Positions 10,501 through 18,046 of a DNA stretch of 64,000 nt are shown one piece after another (positions within the stretch are counted from its first letter, which is position 1; every line of letters starts with the position of its first letter). The DNA is from JBICHN01 sp043101845 (GTDB lineage: Bacteria; Planctomycetota; Phycisphaerae; Phycisphaerales; UBA5793), in contig JBICHN010000004.1 of NCBI GenBank assembly GCA_043101845.1, positions 1-64,000 of the forward strand, given 5' to 3'. A program made the position numbers and the translations under genes. A model generated the notes under the pieces. The model was given only the letters and a program-made list of their open reading frames with translations. It was not told the DNA's origin and searched no databases.

Positions 10501-11197
10501 GCCGATTCCGAGCCCGGATGTGACCATCGTCCCGTTCGATCGCCTCAATGCTCCCACCCGACGCACGGGTGTGTTTCCGTCCCATGTCGCGCTGTTCCGA
10601 GAGGGGACGATGGCCGCGCGCGACAATCGCCCGGGGCCAATCGCCCAGCCGCGCGGTCGGATCGTCAGGGCCGATATCAGCGCCCTTCGGCTCTGGACGC
10701 TTGATCTCACGACCGGGGGTGTGTGCGAATTCGAACGCTTCACGAACGATGACACGGTCGAATGGATGAATCCGATCGCGGCGTCGAGTCATGACCCCGC
10801 GTGGGTCTTCGCCCTGCCCCGCGTCAAGACCGCTTGGGGGCGAGCGTTTGAATTCGACTCGCGACGGATAGTTATCTTCGACGGCGCCACCGGCTTTCAA
10901 TGTGGCTCGCTCTCGCTCCACGAGGCGCTCGCCGAGTCTCCCGCAAAGGGCCGCAAAATCAGAAGACCCTCGTCGCCGCCACAAGTCGAAAGCATCGCGA
11001 CCACGCTACGCGGCGACGCCGTGGTGGTCGAGATCTCGCATCCGGACGACTCACCGCGGGCCACCGTTCTCAATCGGCGCCGCACACTCGTCGTGTTCGA
11101 TACATCCCCCGTGGTGAACGCTTCACAGAACGAAGTTCACGAATCATCTCGAACCGAATCGATCGACCCGGGATCGACTCCTCATCCGGACACTTGA
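10343..11197 (+). CDS. Chimera: NYN-nuclease N-terminus fused to propeller C-terminus
   Basis: A 284-residue open frame. Residues 1 to about 52 (MPLIVDAYNATNATG onward) are the start of the NYN protein at 12741, identical for 43 residues. From about residue 55 the sequence matches the C-terminal half of the exported propeller at 11230: SALRLWTLDLTTG against GRLWSIDLETG, and LVVFDTSP at the end. The NYN part lacks the rest of its catalytic fold, and the propeller part lacks its signal peptide, so the product would be cytosolic and probably non-functional. The simplest cause is a tandem duplication of propeller plus NYN followed by an internal deletion. It may be a pseudogene that kept an open frame by chance. 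Confidence 0.65.
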   Translation: MPLIVDAYNATNATGALPPDLAGLDLDELCDLIDRSRYRHMPIVLVADGAEPGPIPSPDVTIVPFDRLNAPTRRTGVFPSHVALFREGTMAARDNRPGPIAQPRGRIVRADISALRLWTLDLTTGGVCEFERFTNDDTVEWMNPIAASSHDPAWVFALPRVKTAWGRAFEFDSRRIVIFDGATGFQCGSLSLHEALAESPAKGRKIRRPSSPPQVESIATTLRGDAVVVEISHPDDSPRATVLNRRRTLVVFDTSPVVNASQNEVHESSRTESIDPGSTPHPDT

Positions 11198-11217
11198 GCG
11201 TCGCAAGCGGTTCGTGG

Positions 11218-11223
11218 TATCCT
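11218..11223 (+). promoter_or_regulatory. TATCCT -10-like box, 6 bp before GTG start
   Basis: GTGGTATCCTGCGTCC precedes GTG 11230 at the same spacing as TATATT before the paralogue at 7238. The conservation supports both the box and the GTG start. Confidence 0.45.
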
Positions 11224-11229
11224 GCGTCC

Positions 11230-12696
11230 GTGCAAGGGAACGCCCGCCGATTCATCGTCGCCTTCGTCTGGTTGACGCTCGTGTTCGCGCCGAGCGCGGC
11301 GCCGCCCGTCGCGCGCGCCGCAGACGGGCGCGACGATCACGACCGCCGCTTCCCCACGCTCGCTCCGGCGCGCATCATCACCGCGGCGGAGATCGCCGGC
11401 GTCGATTACCTCACCACGATGCGCGGCGTCGGCTTCGCGCCCGACGGCGACCGCCTCTATGTCCGGCTCGCTCAGGGGGATTCGCCACCCGAGCGGCTCT
11501 TCGAAGTCGACCTTACCGCCGCGAGCGGGCCCGCGTTCCGCCCCGTCGGCGCCTACGAATTCTTCGGCGGCGGAATCGGACCCGTCGTGACGCCCGACGG
11601 CGCCGCGGCGCTCGTCGCGCGACGCGGCGAACATCGTGCGGCGCACCGGGACGACCTCGTCCTCATCAACCTCGCGGACGGCGCGTGGACGCATGTCTTC
11701 GAATGCCCCGAGCCGCCGCTCCATCCCGACGCGCCGCCCGCCGGAATGGTCGCCGAACTCGTCATCGACCACTTCGCCGGCTTCACGAACGACGGCGACA
11801 CGGCCCTCGTCGTGTGGCGCGTGCAGCCGTTCGGTCCGACCACAGAATACTGGCTCTACGAATGCGACCTGCGCACGGGCGCGATAGCGCAGCGCCGCGT
11901 CATCCGGACGCCCGACGACCCGGCGCCGAAGAAGGAAGCCGGCCTGTCCCTCTTCGGCTCGATCGAGACGCGGCGTGCACGCCTCATCCCGAAGGGCAAT
12001 CCGCGGCTCCTCGTCTCCGAACACCCGGACGGTCCAAACGGGCGAAGCGTGCAGATCACCCCGCTCGACGGCGATTCGCCGGAGCCGCTGCGACGATCGG
12101 GGACCATGCCGCTTGATACCGGCCCGGCGAACGAGTTCGCTCGAACGAATGCGCCGAGGTCGCCAATCGGCTCGCCGCATCCGGACGGATTCGTGATCGG
12201 CGTGGACGCTCCGGCGGGCCGGCTCTGGTCGATCGACCTGGAGACCGGCGACGCGACCGAGTTCGAGCCGGTTCATCCGGGCGATCTCGACGCCATGTTC
12301 TCAGCGGTCGTCACGGCGAGCCGCGCGCCGCCCCTGGTCTTTGTGGCGCCGAGATTTGATCCGTTCCGGCGACCCGACGCGCCCGAACCGCCCGACGACC
12401 GATTCGTCGTCGTGTACGACCCGCGCGACGGATCGAAACTCGCCGAGCTCGATCTCCGCGCCGTGCTGCCGGCGGAGACGCCCGGGCCGCCGGGCATCCC
12501 CGCCTCGCAGCGGCGTCGCCTGGAGACGATCTACGAATCGCGTGTCGAATCGCTCGCCGCCTCACCCGATGGCCGGCGCCTCATCGTCGAGATCTCGGCC
12601 GCTGGCGACGAGTTCGTTCGCTTCGCCCCAAATCGCGAACACACGCTCATCATCTTCGACACGAGCGGAATCGGCGTGAGCGAGTCCGGGAACTGA
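11230..12696 (+). CDS. Exported beta-propeller-like protein (paralogue B)
   Basis: A 488-residue secreted protein paralogous to that at 7238. The GTG start gives a signal peptide (VQGNARRFIVAFVWL, Ala-rich cleavage zone near ARAADG). The body shows WD-like blades, for example RGVGFAPDGDRLYVRL, GPVVTPDGAAALVARRG and AASPDGRRLIVEIS, and ends LIIFDTSGIGVSESGN. The order propeller then NYN (next gene, 44 bp away) is the parental arrangement from which the upstream chimera appears to derive. Function unknown; an envelope sensor or adhesin role is conceivable but unsupported. Confidence 0.7.
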   Translation: MQGNARRFIVAFVWLTLVFAPSAAPPVARAADGRDDHDRRFPTLAPARIITAAEIAGVDYLTTMRGVGFAPDGDRLYVRLAQGDSPPERLFEVDLTAASGPAFRPVGAYEFFGGGIGPVVTPDGAAALVARRGEHRAAHRDDLVLINLADGAWTHVFECPEPPLHPDAPPAGMVAELVIDHFAGFTNDGDTALVVWRVQPFGPTTEYWLYECDLRTGAIAQRRVIRTPDDPAPKKEAGLSLFGSIETRRARLIPKGNPRLLVSEHPDGPNGRSVQITPLDGDSPEPLRRSGTMPLDTGPANEFARTNAPRSPIGSPHPDGFVIGVDAPAGRLWSIDLETGDATEFEPVHPGDLDAMFSAVVTASRAPPLVFVAPRFDPFRRPDAPEPPDDRFVVVYDPRDGSKLAELDLRAVLPAETPGPPGIPASQRRRLETIYESRVESLAASPDGRRLIVEISAAGDEFVRFAPNREHTLIIFDTSGIGVSESGN

Positions 12697-12725
12697 TCAT
12701 TCGAACGCGCAGTCGCCGCGTTCGC

Positions 12726-12731
12726 TACACT
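12726..12731 (+). promoter_or_regulatory. TACACT -10-like box, 9 bp before ATG
   Basis: CGCTACACTGCCGCGCTC precedes ATG 12741. This is the parental copy of the box at 10328. Confidence 0.55.
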
Positions 12732-12740
12732 GCCGCGCTC

Positions 12741-13448
12741 ATGCCGCTCATTGTCGACGCGTACAACGCGACGAACGCGACCGGGGCGTTGCCGCCGGAC
12801 CTTGCGGGGCTCGATCTCGACGAGCTGTGTGATCTCATTGATCGAAGCCGCTACCGCCACATGCCGATCATCCTCGTCGCCGACGGCGCCGCGCCCGGGT
12901 CGATGGTCGAGCGCGGCGTGGTCGAGCGCGTCGTGCGGCCGGACCTCGTCGTCCGCTACGCCGGGCCCGGGCGCGACGCGGACACGCTCATCGAGAAGAT
13001 GATCCGCGCCGACTCGGCGCCGAAGCGCCTCATCGTCGTCTCGACCGACCAGCGCGTGCGCCGGGCCGCGACACGGCGCGGCGCCCGGTCGATGACGAGC
13101 GAAGCGTTTCTCGCGCGGCTCGTCGTCGACCGCGAGCGCGCCGACCGGCGCGACCGCGGCCGCGCCGCCGCGCCGACGCTCGTGTACGACATCCCGCTCG
13201 ACCCCGGGTCGATCGACTTCTGGCTCGGCTACTTCGCGCTCGAGTCCGACGACCCGATCGCGACGATCCCGAGCGCGGGGCCGCGCGAACCACCACCGCC
13301 CGCCCCGGCGCCGGAGCCCGGGCCGACGCCGTCGCCGTCGCCGACGATCCCGCCGCCGGAAGCGCGACCCGTCGACGAGGACATGGACGACGAGGAAGAC
13401 GACGGCCTCATCGATGTCGACGACCTCGACATGGGCGATTACCTCTGA
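12741..13448 (+). CDS. NYN-domain (YacP-like) predicted ribonuclease
   Basis: A 235-residue cytoplasmic protein. Residues 1 to about 150 form a NYN/PIN-like domain: LIVDAYNAT supplies the first metal-binding Asp, GPGRDADTLIEKMI the second acidic cluster, and LIVVSTDQRVRRAA the third. YacP/Rae1 relatives cut ribosome-associated mRNA, so an RNA-processing role is likely. The tail is a Pro-rich linker (near 180-210) and then a strongly acidic end (DEDMDDEEDDGL). Its 5' 190 bp is duplicated upstream at 10312, where it heads a chimera. It has its own TACACT box, so it need not be co-transcribed with the propeller gene. Confidence 0.85.
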   Translation: MPLIVDAYNATNATGALPPDLAGLDLDELCDLIDRSRYRHMPIILVADGAAPGSMVERGVVERVVRPDLVVRYAGPGRDADTLIEKMIRADSAPKRLIVVSTDQRVRRAATRRGARSMTSEAFLARLVVDRERADRRDRGRAAAPTLVYDIPLDPGSIDFWLGYFALESDDPIATIPSAGPREPPPPAPAPEPGPTPSPSPTIPPPEARPVDEDMDDEEDDGLIDVDDLDMGDYL

Positions 13449-13567
13449 GCGGCGGGGGATCGTTAAGAATGATGGCGTCGTCCAAGCCGGACTGGAGCAG
13501 CCGGACGCGAAGCGTCCGCGGCGGAGGTCCGGTTCGGCGCCTCGGACGGCGCCCGCTCACGAACCCG

Positions 13568-13716
13568 TAGAGCCGCGGCGTGTCGCCGGGGTCGAGGCGC
13601 AGCCCCCCCCACGGGGGCGGAGCCTCGAAGTTCGGCGTGCGCCCGTCGCGCGCCCGCTTCGCGGCTTGGGGGCGTTGACCCCCGGCGCCGCGACCCCGCT
13701 CACAGAGCGCGGCTCT
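13568..13716 (+). repeat. R4 cruciform element, copy 1
   Basis: Ends TAGAGCCGCG and CGCGGCTCTA form a terminal inverted repeat. Inside are two arms: one with GCCCCC/GGGGGC next to GAGGC/GCCTC, the other with GGGGG/CCCCC next to GCGGC/GCCGC. The whole folds as a three-arm junction. It has no coding capacity. Confidence 0.8.
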
Positions 13717-13751
13717 ATGCGCAGCGCGCTTCCGAGTGCGCCCGCTTGAAG

Positions 13752-13842
13752 AAGCCCCGGATGCGAATCCGGTGGCCTGCCCGCTCAAAGGAGGCCGGCT
13801 CACGATTCGACGGGCAGGCCGCCGCATTCGCATGCGGGGCTT
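13752..13842 (+). repeat. R7 four-arm structured element, copy A
   Basis: 91 bp bounded by AAGCCCC and GGGGCTT. Three internal arms: CCGGAT-GCGA-ATCCGG (GNRA-type tetraloop), a 10-bp stem GGCCTGCCCG with CGGGCAGGCC enclosing a loop containing AAAGGAGGCC, and CCGCAT-TCGC-ATGCGG. It differs from copy B (46248-46338) at about six of 91 positions, two of which exchange an A-T pair for a G-C pair in arm 1. The shape is cloverleaf-like but lacks tRNA signatures. Confidence 0.75.
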
Positions 13843-13955
13843 GGGCGTACGGGCGTTCTGTGGACTTCCGGCGTTAAACGGGGCGGCACGCCCCGGCTCG
13901 CTCGCTCGCACCCACTTCGTCTCTTCGTGACTCCGTCTCTCCGTCTCTTCTTCCC

Positions 13956-13961
13956 TACACT
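13956..13961 (+). promoter_or_regulatory. TACACT -10-like box, 8 bp before ATG
   Basis: TTCCCTACACTTCGCCGAT runs directly into ATG 13970. It immediately follows the R2 end of the composite repeat. Confidence 0.55.
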
Positions 13962-13969
13962 TCGCCGAT

Positions 13970-15331
13970 ATGGACAGACGACGCGTGGTCATCACGGGAC
14001 TTGGGGTCGCGAGCGGCCTCGGTATCGGCGTCGAGGCCCTCTGGGACGGGCTTCTCGAGGGTCGATCGGCGATTAAACCGATCCGCCAGTTCGATGCGGC
14101 CGCCTTTCCGCTGCGCTTCGCGGGCGAGGTCGAAGAGGGCTTCAAGATCCGCGATTTCGTGCCGAAGTCGTACCGCAAGGCGACGAAGGTCATGTGCCGC
14201 GACATCGAACTCGCGGTCGCCGCCGCGGCGAAGGCCGTCGGCGACGCCGGCATCCGCACGGCCGGGTCGGTCGAGAATGGCGATGCGCCGACCTACGCGC
14301 CGAATCGGATGGGATGCCAGATCGGCGCCGGGCTCATCGTCGCCGAGATGAACGAACTCACCGCGGCCTTCGCGACGGCGCGGGAGAACGAGTCGAGCCC
14401 GTTCGACCTCAAGCGCTGGGGCGAGACGGGCATGCAGAACCTCACGCCCCTCTGGCTCCTCAAGTACCTGCCGAACATGCTCGCGTGCCATGTCACGATC
14501 GTGCACGACTGCCAGGGACCGAGCAACACGATCACCTGCGCCGAGTCGTCGGGCGCGCTGAGCGTCGGCGAATCGATGCGCGTCATCGAGCGCGGCGACG
14601 CGGACCTCTGTTTCACCGGCGGCGCCGAATCGAAGATCAACCCCCTCGGCCTCCTGCGCCAGTGGCACACCGGCATGTTCGCGGACGCCCGCGAACTCAA
14701 CGGCGACGCGAACGACGGCTCCCGCGTCGTGCGGCCGTTCGGGACCGACGCCCGCGGCTCGGCCCCCGGCGAAGGCGCGGCGATCCTGCTCGTCGAGGGC
14801 GCCGACGCCGCGACGAAGCGCGACGCCCGCGTCTACGCCGAGATCGCCGGCTTCGGCGCGAGCCAGTCGAGCGACCTCGCCGCGCACGGCCTCCAGCCGG
14901 GCGCAAGCGGCGCCGGGCTCGCCGCGGCGATCCGCCAGGCGCTCCGCGACGCCGAGGTCGAAGCCGACGCGATCGACGCGATCGTCCCCTTCGGCGCCGG
15001 CGCGCCAGAGTACGACGAATTCGAAGCGAACGCGCTGCGCACGATCTTCGGCGACCGACTCGCCAGGATTCCGCTCGTCACGACGAAGCCGAATGTCGGC
15101 CTCACCGCCGCGGCGTCGAGCGCGATCGACCTCGCGGTCGGCGCCTTGTGCCTGCACCACCAGACGCTCCCGGCGCGGATCAACGGCGAGTCGCCGCGTG
15201 ACGGACTCGACGCCGGAACGACGAAGTCGCGCGACGCCCGGCTCAGCCATGTGCTCTGCTGCGGCAGCGGGTTCGGCGGCCAGAACGCCGCGGTCATCCT
15301 CAAGCGCTGGTCGCCTTCCTCCGGCGGTTGA
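13970..15331 (+). CDS. Ketosynthase-like protein lacking the catalytic triad (chain-length-factor-like)
   Basis: A 453-residue thiolase-fold protein of the FabF/KAS II type. Aligned with its neighbour at 15422, the Cys-His-His triad is gone: the nucleophile position in NTITCAESSGA is Glu (a Cys sits two residues earlier), the HGTGT His is Phe in PFGAGAPEYD, and the KSMMGH His is Leu in KPNVGL. Residues of the fold and dimer interface such as FTGGAES and SGFGGQNA remain. Type II polyketide systems pair an active KS with an inactive chain-length factor whose Cys is Gln, so this gene and the next may form such a heterodimer. The product is unknown. Confidence 0.8.
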   Translation: MDRRRVVITGLGVASGLGIGVEALWDGLLEGRSAIKPIRQFDAAAFPLRFAGEVEEGFKIRDFVPKSYRKATKVMCRDIELAVAAAAKAVGDAGIRTAGSVENGDAPTYAPNRMGCQIGAGLIVAEMNELTAAFATARENESSPFDLKRWGETGMQNLTPLWLLKYLPNMLACHVTIVHDCQGPSNTITCAESSGALSVGESMRVIERGDADLCFTGGAESKINPLGLLRQWHTGMFADARELNGDANDGSRVVRPFGTDARGSAPGEGAAILLVEGADAATKRDARVYAEIAGFGASQSSDLAAHGLQPGASGAGLAAAIRQALRDAEVEADAIDAIVPFGAGAPEYDEFEANALRTIFGDRLARIPLVTTKPNVGLTAAASSAIDLAVGALCLHHQTLPARINGESPRDGLDAGTTKSRDARLSHVLCCGSGFGGQNAAVILKRWSPSSGG

Positions 15332-15340
15332 CCCCGCGGG

Positions 15341-15405
15341 CCACGGCCACGGCCACGGCCACGGTCGACGAATGAAATGACTGATTGATTGACTGACTGA
15401 CGGAC
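15341..15405. repeat. Two microsatellites between the ketosynthase genes
   Basis: Four perfect CCACGG hexamers at 15341-15364 are followed by a TGAC/TGAT tetranucleotide run at 15378-15405. Both lie in the 90-bp gap before the second ketosynthase. Slippage could tune translation of the second gene. Confidence 0.75.
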
Positions 15406-15421
15406 TCACGAAACACGAATC

Positions 15422-16747
15422 ATGAAGAAGCGCGTCGTCATCACGGGAATGGGCTGGGTCACGCCGCTCGGTCACTCGATCGAAACGGTCTGGGAACGGC
15501 TGCGCAAGGGTGAGTCCGGCGTGGACCGGATTACCCGGTTCGACGCGGAAACCTTCCCCACGACCTTCGCCGCCGAAGTGCGCGACTACGACTTCCGCGA
15601 CTTCGTGCGCGACCCCGACTTCCACGCGCACGCGCGGCTCAACGCGCAGTACGCGCTCGGCGCCGCGGCGCAGGCCTGGCGGCAGAGCGGGCTCGCCGAC
15701 TTCGATGACCTCGCGCGCGACCGCGTCGGCATCTACCTCGGCGCCGGCGAAGGTCCGCCCGATTTCGAGACCTGCACGCTCACGAACCTCGCCGGCTGGG
15801 ACGCGGGCGACGGCCGCTCGGTGAACACGAGCGCGTGGTGGGAGTCCGCGTCGACGCAGGTCCAGAAGTGGGCCGAGATCGAGCAGGAGGCGAACATGCC
15901 GCTCATGCATCTCGCGCATGAGTTCGGCGTCTCCGGCCCGGCGTACAACTGCCTCACCGCGTGCGCCGCGAGCACGCAGGCCGTCGGCGAGGCGATGGAG
16001 ATCATCCGTCGCGGCGACGCCGAAGTCATGATCGCCGGCGGCGCGCACACGATGCTCCATCCCCTCGGCGTGACCGGGTTCAACCGTCTTACGGCGCTGA
16101 GCACGCGGAACGATTCGCCGCGCACCGCGGCCCGCCCCTTCGACCAGACGCGCGACGGTTTCGTCATGGGCGAAGGCGCCGGCATGCTCATCCTCGAGAC
16201 GCTCGAGCACGCGAAGAAGCGCGGCGCCACGGTGCTCGCCGAACTCATCGGCTTCGGCTCCTCCGCGGACGCGTTCCGCATCACCGACATTCAGCCCGAC
16301 GGCCTCGGCGCTTTCGCCGCCGTGCTCGAAGCGTTCAACGACGCCGGCATGCATCCGCAGACGCGTCTGCCTGATGGTCGGCCGCCCGTGCAGTACATCT
16401 CCGCGCACGGCACAGGCACGAAGGAGAACGATTCGATCGAGACGAAGGCGATGAAGCGCGTCTTCGGCGACCTCGCGCCGGAGATCCCGGTGAGTTCGAT
16501 CAAGTCGATGATGGGGCATCTCATCGCGGCCGCGGGCGCCGTCGAGCTCATCACCTGCGTCCTCGCGATTCGCGATCGCGTGCTGCCGCCGACGATGAAC
16601 CTCGAGCACCGCGACCCGGTCTGCGACCTCGACTATGTGCCGAACGCGGCGCGCGAGGCCGAGGTCGACATCGCGCTCTCGAACAGTTTCGGCTTCGGCG
16701 GTCAGAACGACACCCTGCTCGTGCGCCGTTTCGAGGATGACGCCTGA
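15422..16747 (+). CDS. fabF: 3-oxoacyl-ACP synthase II type ketosynthase
   Basis: A 441-residue enzyme that condenses malonyl-ACP with an acyl thioester. The full triad is present: nucleophile Cys in TACAAST near residue 180, His in SAHGTGT near 325 and His in SMMGH near 362. The N-terminal VVITGMGWVTPLG and C-terminal SFGFGGQND are typical. Because it sits directly after a non-catalytic ketosynthase, it may serve a specialised pathway rather than primary fatty acid synthesis; fabF is therefore a family name here. No acyl carrier protein or ketoreductase gene adjoins. The downstream anchored protein is translationally coupled. Confidence 0.85.
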   Translation: MKKRVVITGMGWVTPLGHSIETVWERLRKGESGVDRITRFDAETFPTTFAAEVRDYDFRDFVRDPDFHAHARLNAQYALGAAAQAWRQSGLADFDDLARDRVGIYLGAGEGPPDFETCTLTNLAGWDAGDGRSVNTSAWWESASTQVQKWAEIEQEANMPLMHLAHEFGVSGPAYNCLTACAASTQAVGEAMEIIRRGDAEVMIAGGAHTMLHPLGVTGFNRLTALSTRNDSPRTAARPFDQTRDGFVMGEGAGMLILETLEHAKKRGATVLAELIGFGSSADAFRITDIQPDGLGAFAAVLEAFNDAGMHPQTRLPDGRPPVQYISAHGTGTKENDSIETKAMKRVFGDLAPEIPVSSIKSMMGHLIAAAGAVELITCVLAIRDRVLPPTMNLEHRDPVCDLDYVPNAAREAEVDIALSNSFGFGGQNDTLLVRRFEDDA

Positions 16748-16748
16748 C

Positions 16749-17426
16749 ATGACGGGAATGCGCCGCGCGTTTGCGACCGTTCTGCTCGTCGTGGCCGGAG
16801 CGATGGTCATTTCGATCGCCTGGGCGTGGCGCCAGAGCCGTCAGACGCCGGAGTGGTGGGCGCCCGTGAATCCCGCGGCGCCGGAGGTCGAAGTCGCCGG
16901 CGAGCAGTTCGAAACCCGGATCGTGAACGAAACGCGACGCGTGCGGCCCGAATCGGAGACTTGGCGCATCCGCATCGACGAGAACGCGGTGAACGCGTGG
17001 CTCGCCGCCCGCTTTCCGAAGTGGGCCGAAAGCCAGTTCGACGGCGAATCGATCATCAACCGGCTGAGCGAAACGCATGTGCGCATCGAGGAGGAAGGCG
17101 TCATCCGCCTCGGCGCGCGGTACGGCGAGCGCGATGAGGGACAGCCGCTCTCGATCGCGATGCGTCTCATGATGACCGAGGACGGTCGCGTGGTCGGCGA
17201 GATCGAAGACGCCGCGGCCGGCCGGCTGCCTCTTCCCGCGACGATGGTGCTCGACGAGATTCTCCCCCGCCTCGACGACGCGCTCGCCGCGGCGATCCTC
17301 GACGCCGAGCCGATCGACCCCGTCATCCCCCTCGGCGGCGGCGACGATCGAACGATCCGCATCGTCTCGCTCGACTTCGAGCCCGGCGCCCTCACCCTCC
17401 GGGCGAAGACCGAATCGGACGGGTAA
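16749..17426 (+). CDS. Membrane-anchored protein coupled to the ketosynthase pair
   Basis: A 225-residue protein with one N-terminal membrane segment (about 6-27, FATVLLVVAGAMV) and a soluble, mixed alpha/beta body, so most of it should lie outside the inner membrane. It starts one base after the ketosynthase stop, a strong sign of coupling. MRRAF three codons later is an alternative start. Features such as DENAVNAWLAARFPKW recall proteins with lipid-binding SMP-like folds, but I do not recognise a family. The context suggests handling or placing the product of the ketosynthases. Confidence 0.65.
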   Translation: MTGMRRAFATVLLVVAGAMVISIAWAWRQSRQTPEWWAPVNPAAPEVEVAGEQFETRIVNETRRVRPESETWRIRIDENAVNAWLAARFPKWAESQFDGESIINRLSETHVRIEEEGVIRLGARYGERDEGQPLSIAMRLMMTEDGRVVGEIEDAAAGRLPLPATMVLDEILPRLDDALAAAILDAEPIDPVIPLGGGDDRTIRIVSLDFEPGALTLRAKTESDG

Positions 17427-17455
17427 ACGCGTACCCCATCTGAATTGAGCGCCGC

Positions 17456-18040
17456 AAGCCGGACTGGAGCAGCCGGACGCAAAGCGTCCGCGGCGGAGGT
17501 CCGGTTCGGCGCGTCGGACGGCCCCCCCGTCTCACGCGTAGAGCCGCGTGCTGTGCACGGGGTCGAGGCGCAGCCCCCCAACGGGGGCGAAGCCTCGAAG
17601 TTCGGCGCCCATCGCGCGCCCGATTCGCGGCTCCGGGGGATCGACCCCCTTCGCCGCGACCCCGCTCACAGAACGCGGCTCTACGGGATGCGTGCGGCGC
17701 GCGTGGTACGAATGGATTCCTCATTCCTCGGGTGGAACAGGCCTCTGAGCCTGTTTGAGGCGCGGCGATGTGCGCGCGTGCCCCGCTCGACGCTCGGAAC
17801 CGGACCTCCGCGGCCGACGCTTCGCGTCGTCGCGCTCCAGTCCGGCTTGGGCGCACGATTCTCGTCGAACCACGCGGCTCGTGGAATCGCGCACCATTCG
17901 TAGATCAAGCCGGACTGGAGCGAGGTCGAAGCGCAGCGCCGACCCGCGGAGGTCCGGTTCGGAACGGAGGACGGGCGTGACGCGCGAGATTAATGAGCGA
18001 GCGACGCGCGAAGCTTGTCGGCGCTCCAGTCCGGCCTGGG
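17456..18040. repeat. Composite repeat: R1-R4-R6-R1-R1-partial R1
   Basis: Modules: R1 17456-17523; R4 17539-17683; R6 17728-17758; R1 (minus) 17793-17850; R1 (plus) 17907-17974; half R1 (minus) 18014-18040, which ends next to the dehydrogenase stop at 18047. Thus 17427-18046 (620 bp) is almost entirely repeat. The two facing R1 copies at 17793 and 17907 could pair with each other. Confidence 0.8.
17539..17683 (+). repeat. R4 cruciform element, copy 2
   Basis: Same orientation as copy 1. Ends TAGAGCCGCG and GCGGCTCTA. The left arm reads GTGCTGTGCACGGGG, the right CCCCGCTCACAGAACGC. No R7 follows; instead an R6 hairpin lies 45 bp on. Confidence 0.8.
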
Positions 18041-18046
18041 GACAAT

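Larger units (their letters stand above)
13484..13954. repeat. Composite repeat R1-R4-R7-R3-R2, most complete copy
   Basis: Modules in order: R1 13484-13550; R4 13568-13716; R7 13752-13842; R3 (minus) 13866-13906; R2 (minus) 13913-13954. They fill nearly all of the gap between the NYN gene and the ketosynthase-like gene, ending a few bases before the next TACACT box. The R4-R7-R3 order is repeated at 46078-46400 and, inverted and truncated, near 38531-38765 and 40093-40326. Confidence 0.85.

Noticed and set aside
13752..13842. R7 as a tRNA gene
   Set aside because: Cloverleaf-like, but no TTCRANY loop, no anticodon arm of the right size and no 7-bp acceptor at the expected distance.
13955..16810. 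951-codon minus-strand open frame
   Set aside because: Antisense to two clear ketosynthase genes and composed of Arg/Glu/Ala-rich shadow sequence.
13970..17426. Full polyketide gene cluster
   Set aside because: Only two ketosynthase-fold genes and one anchored protein are present, with no ACP, ketoreductase, cyclase or acyltransferase.
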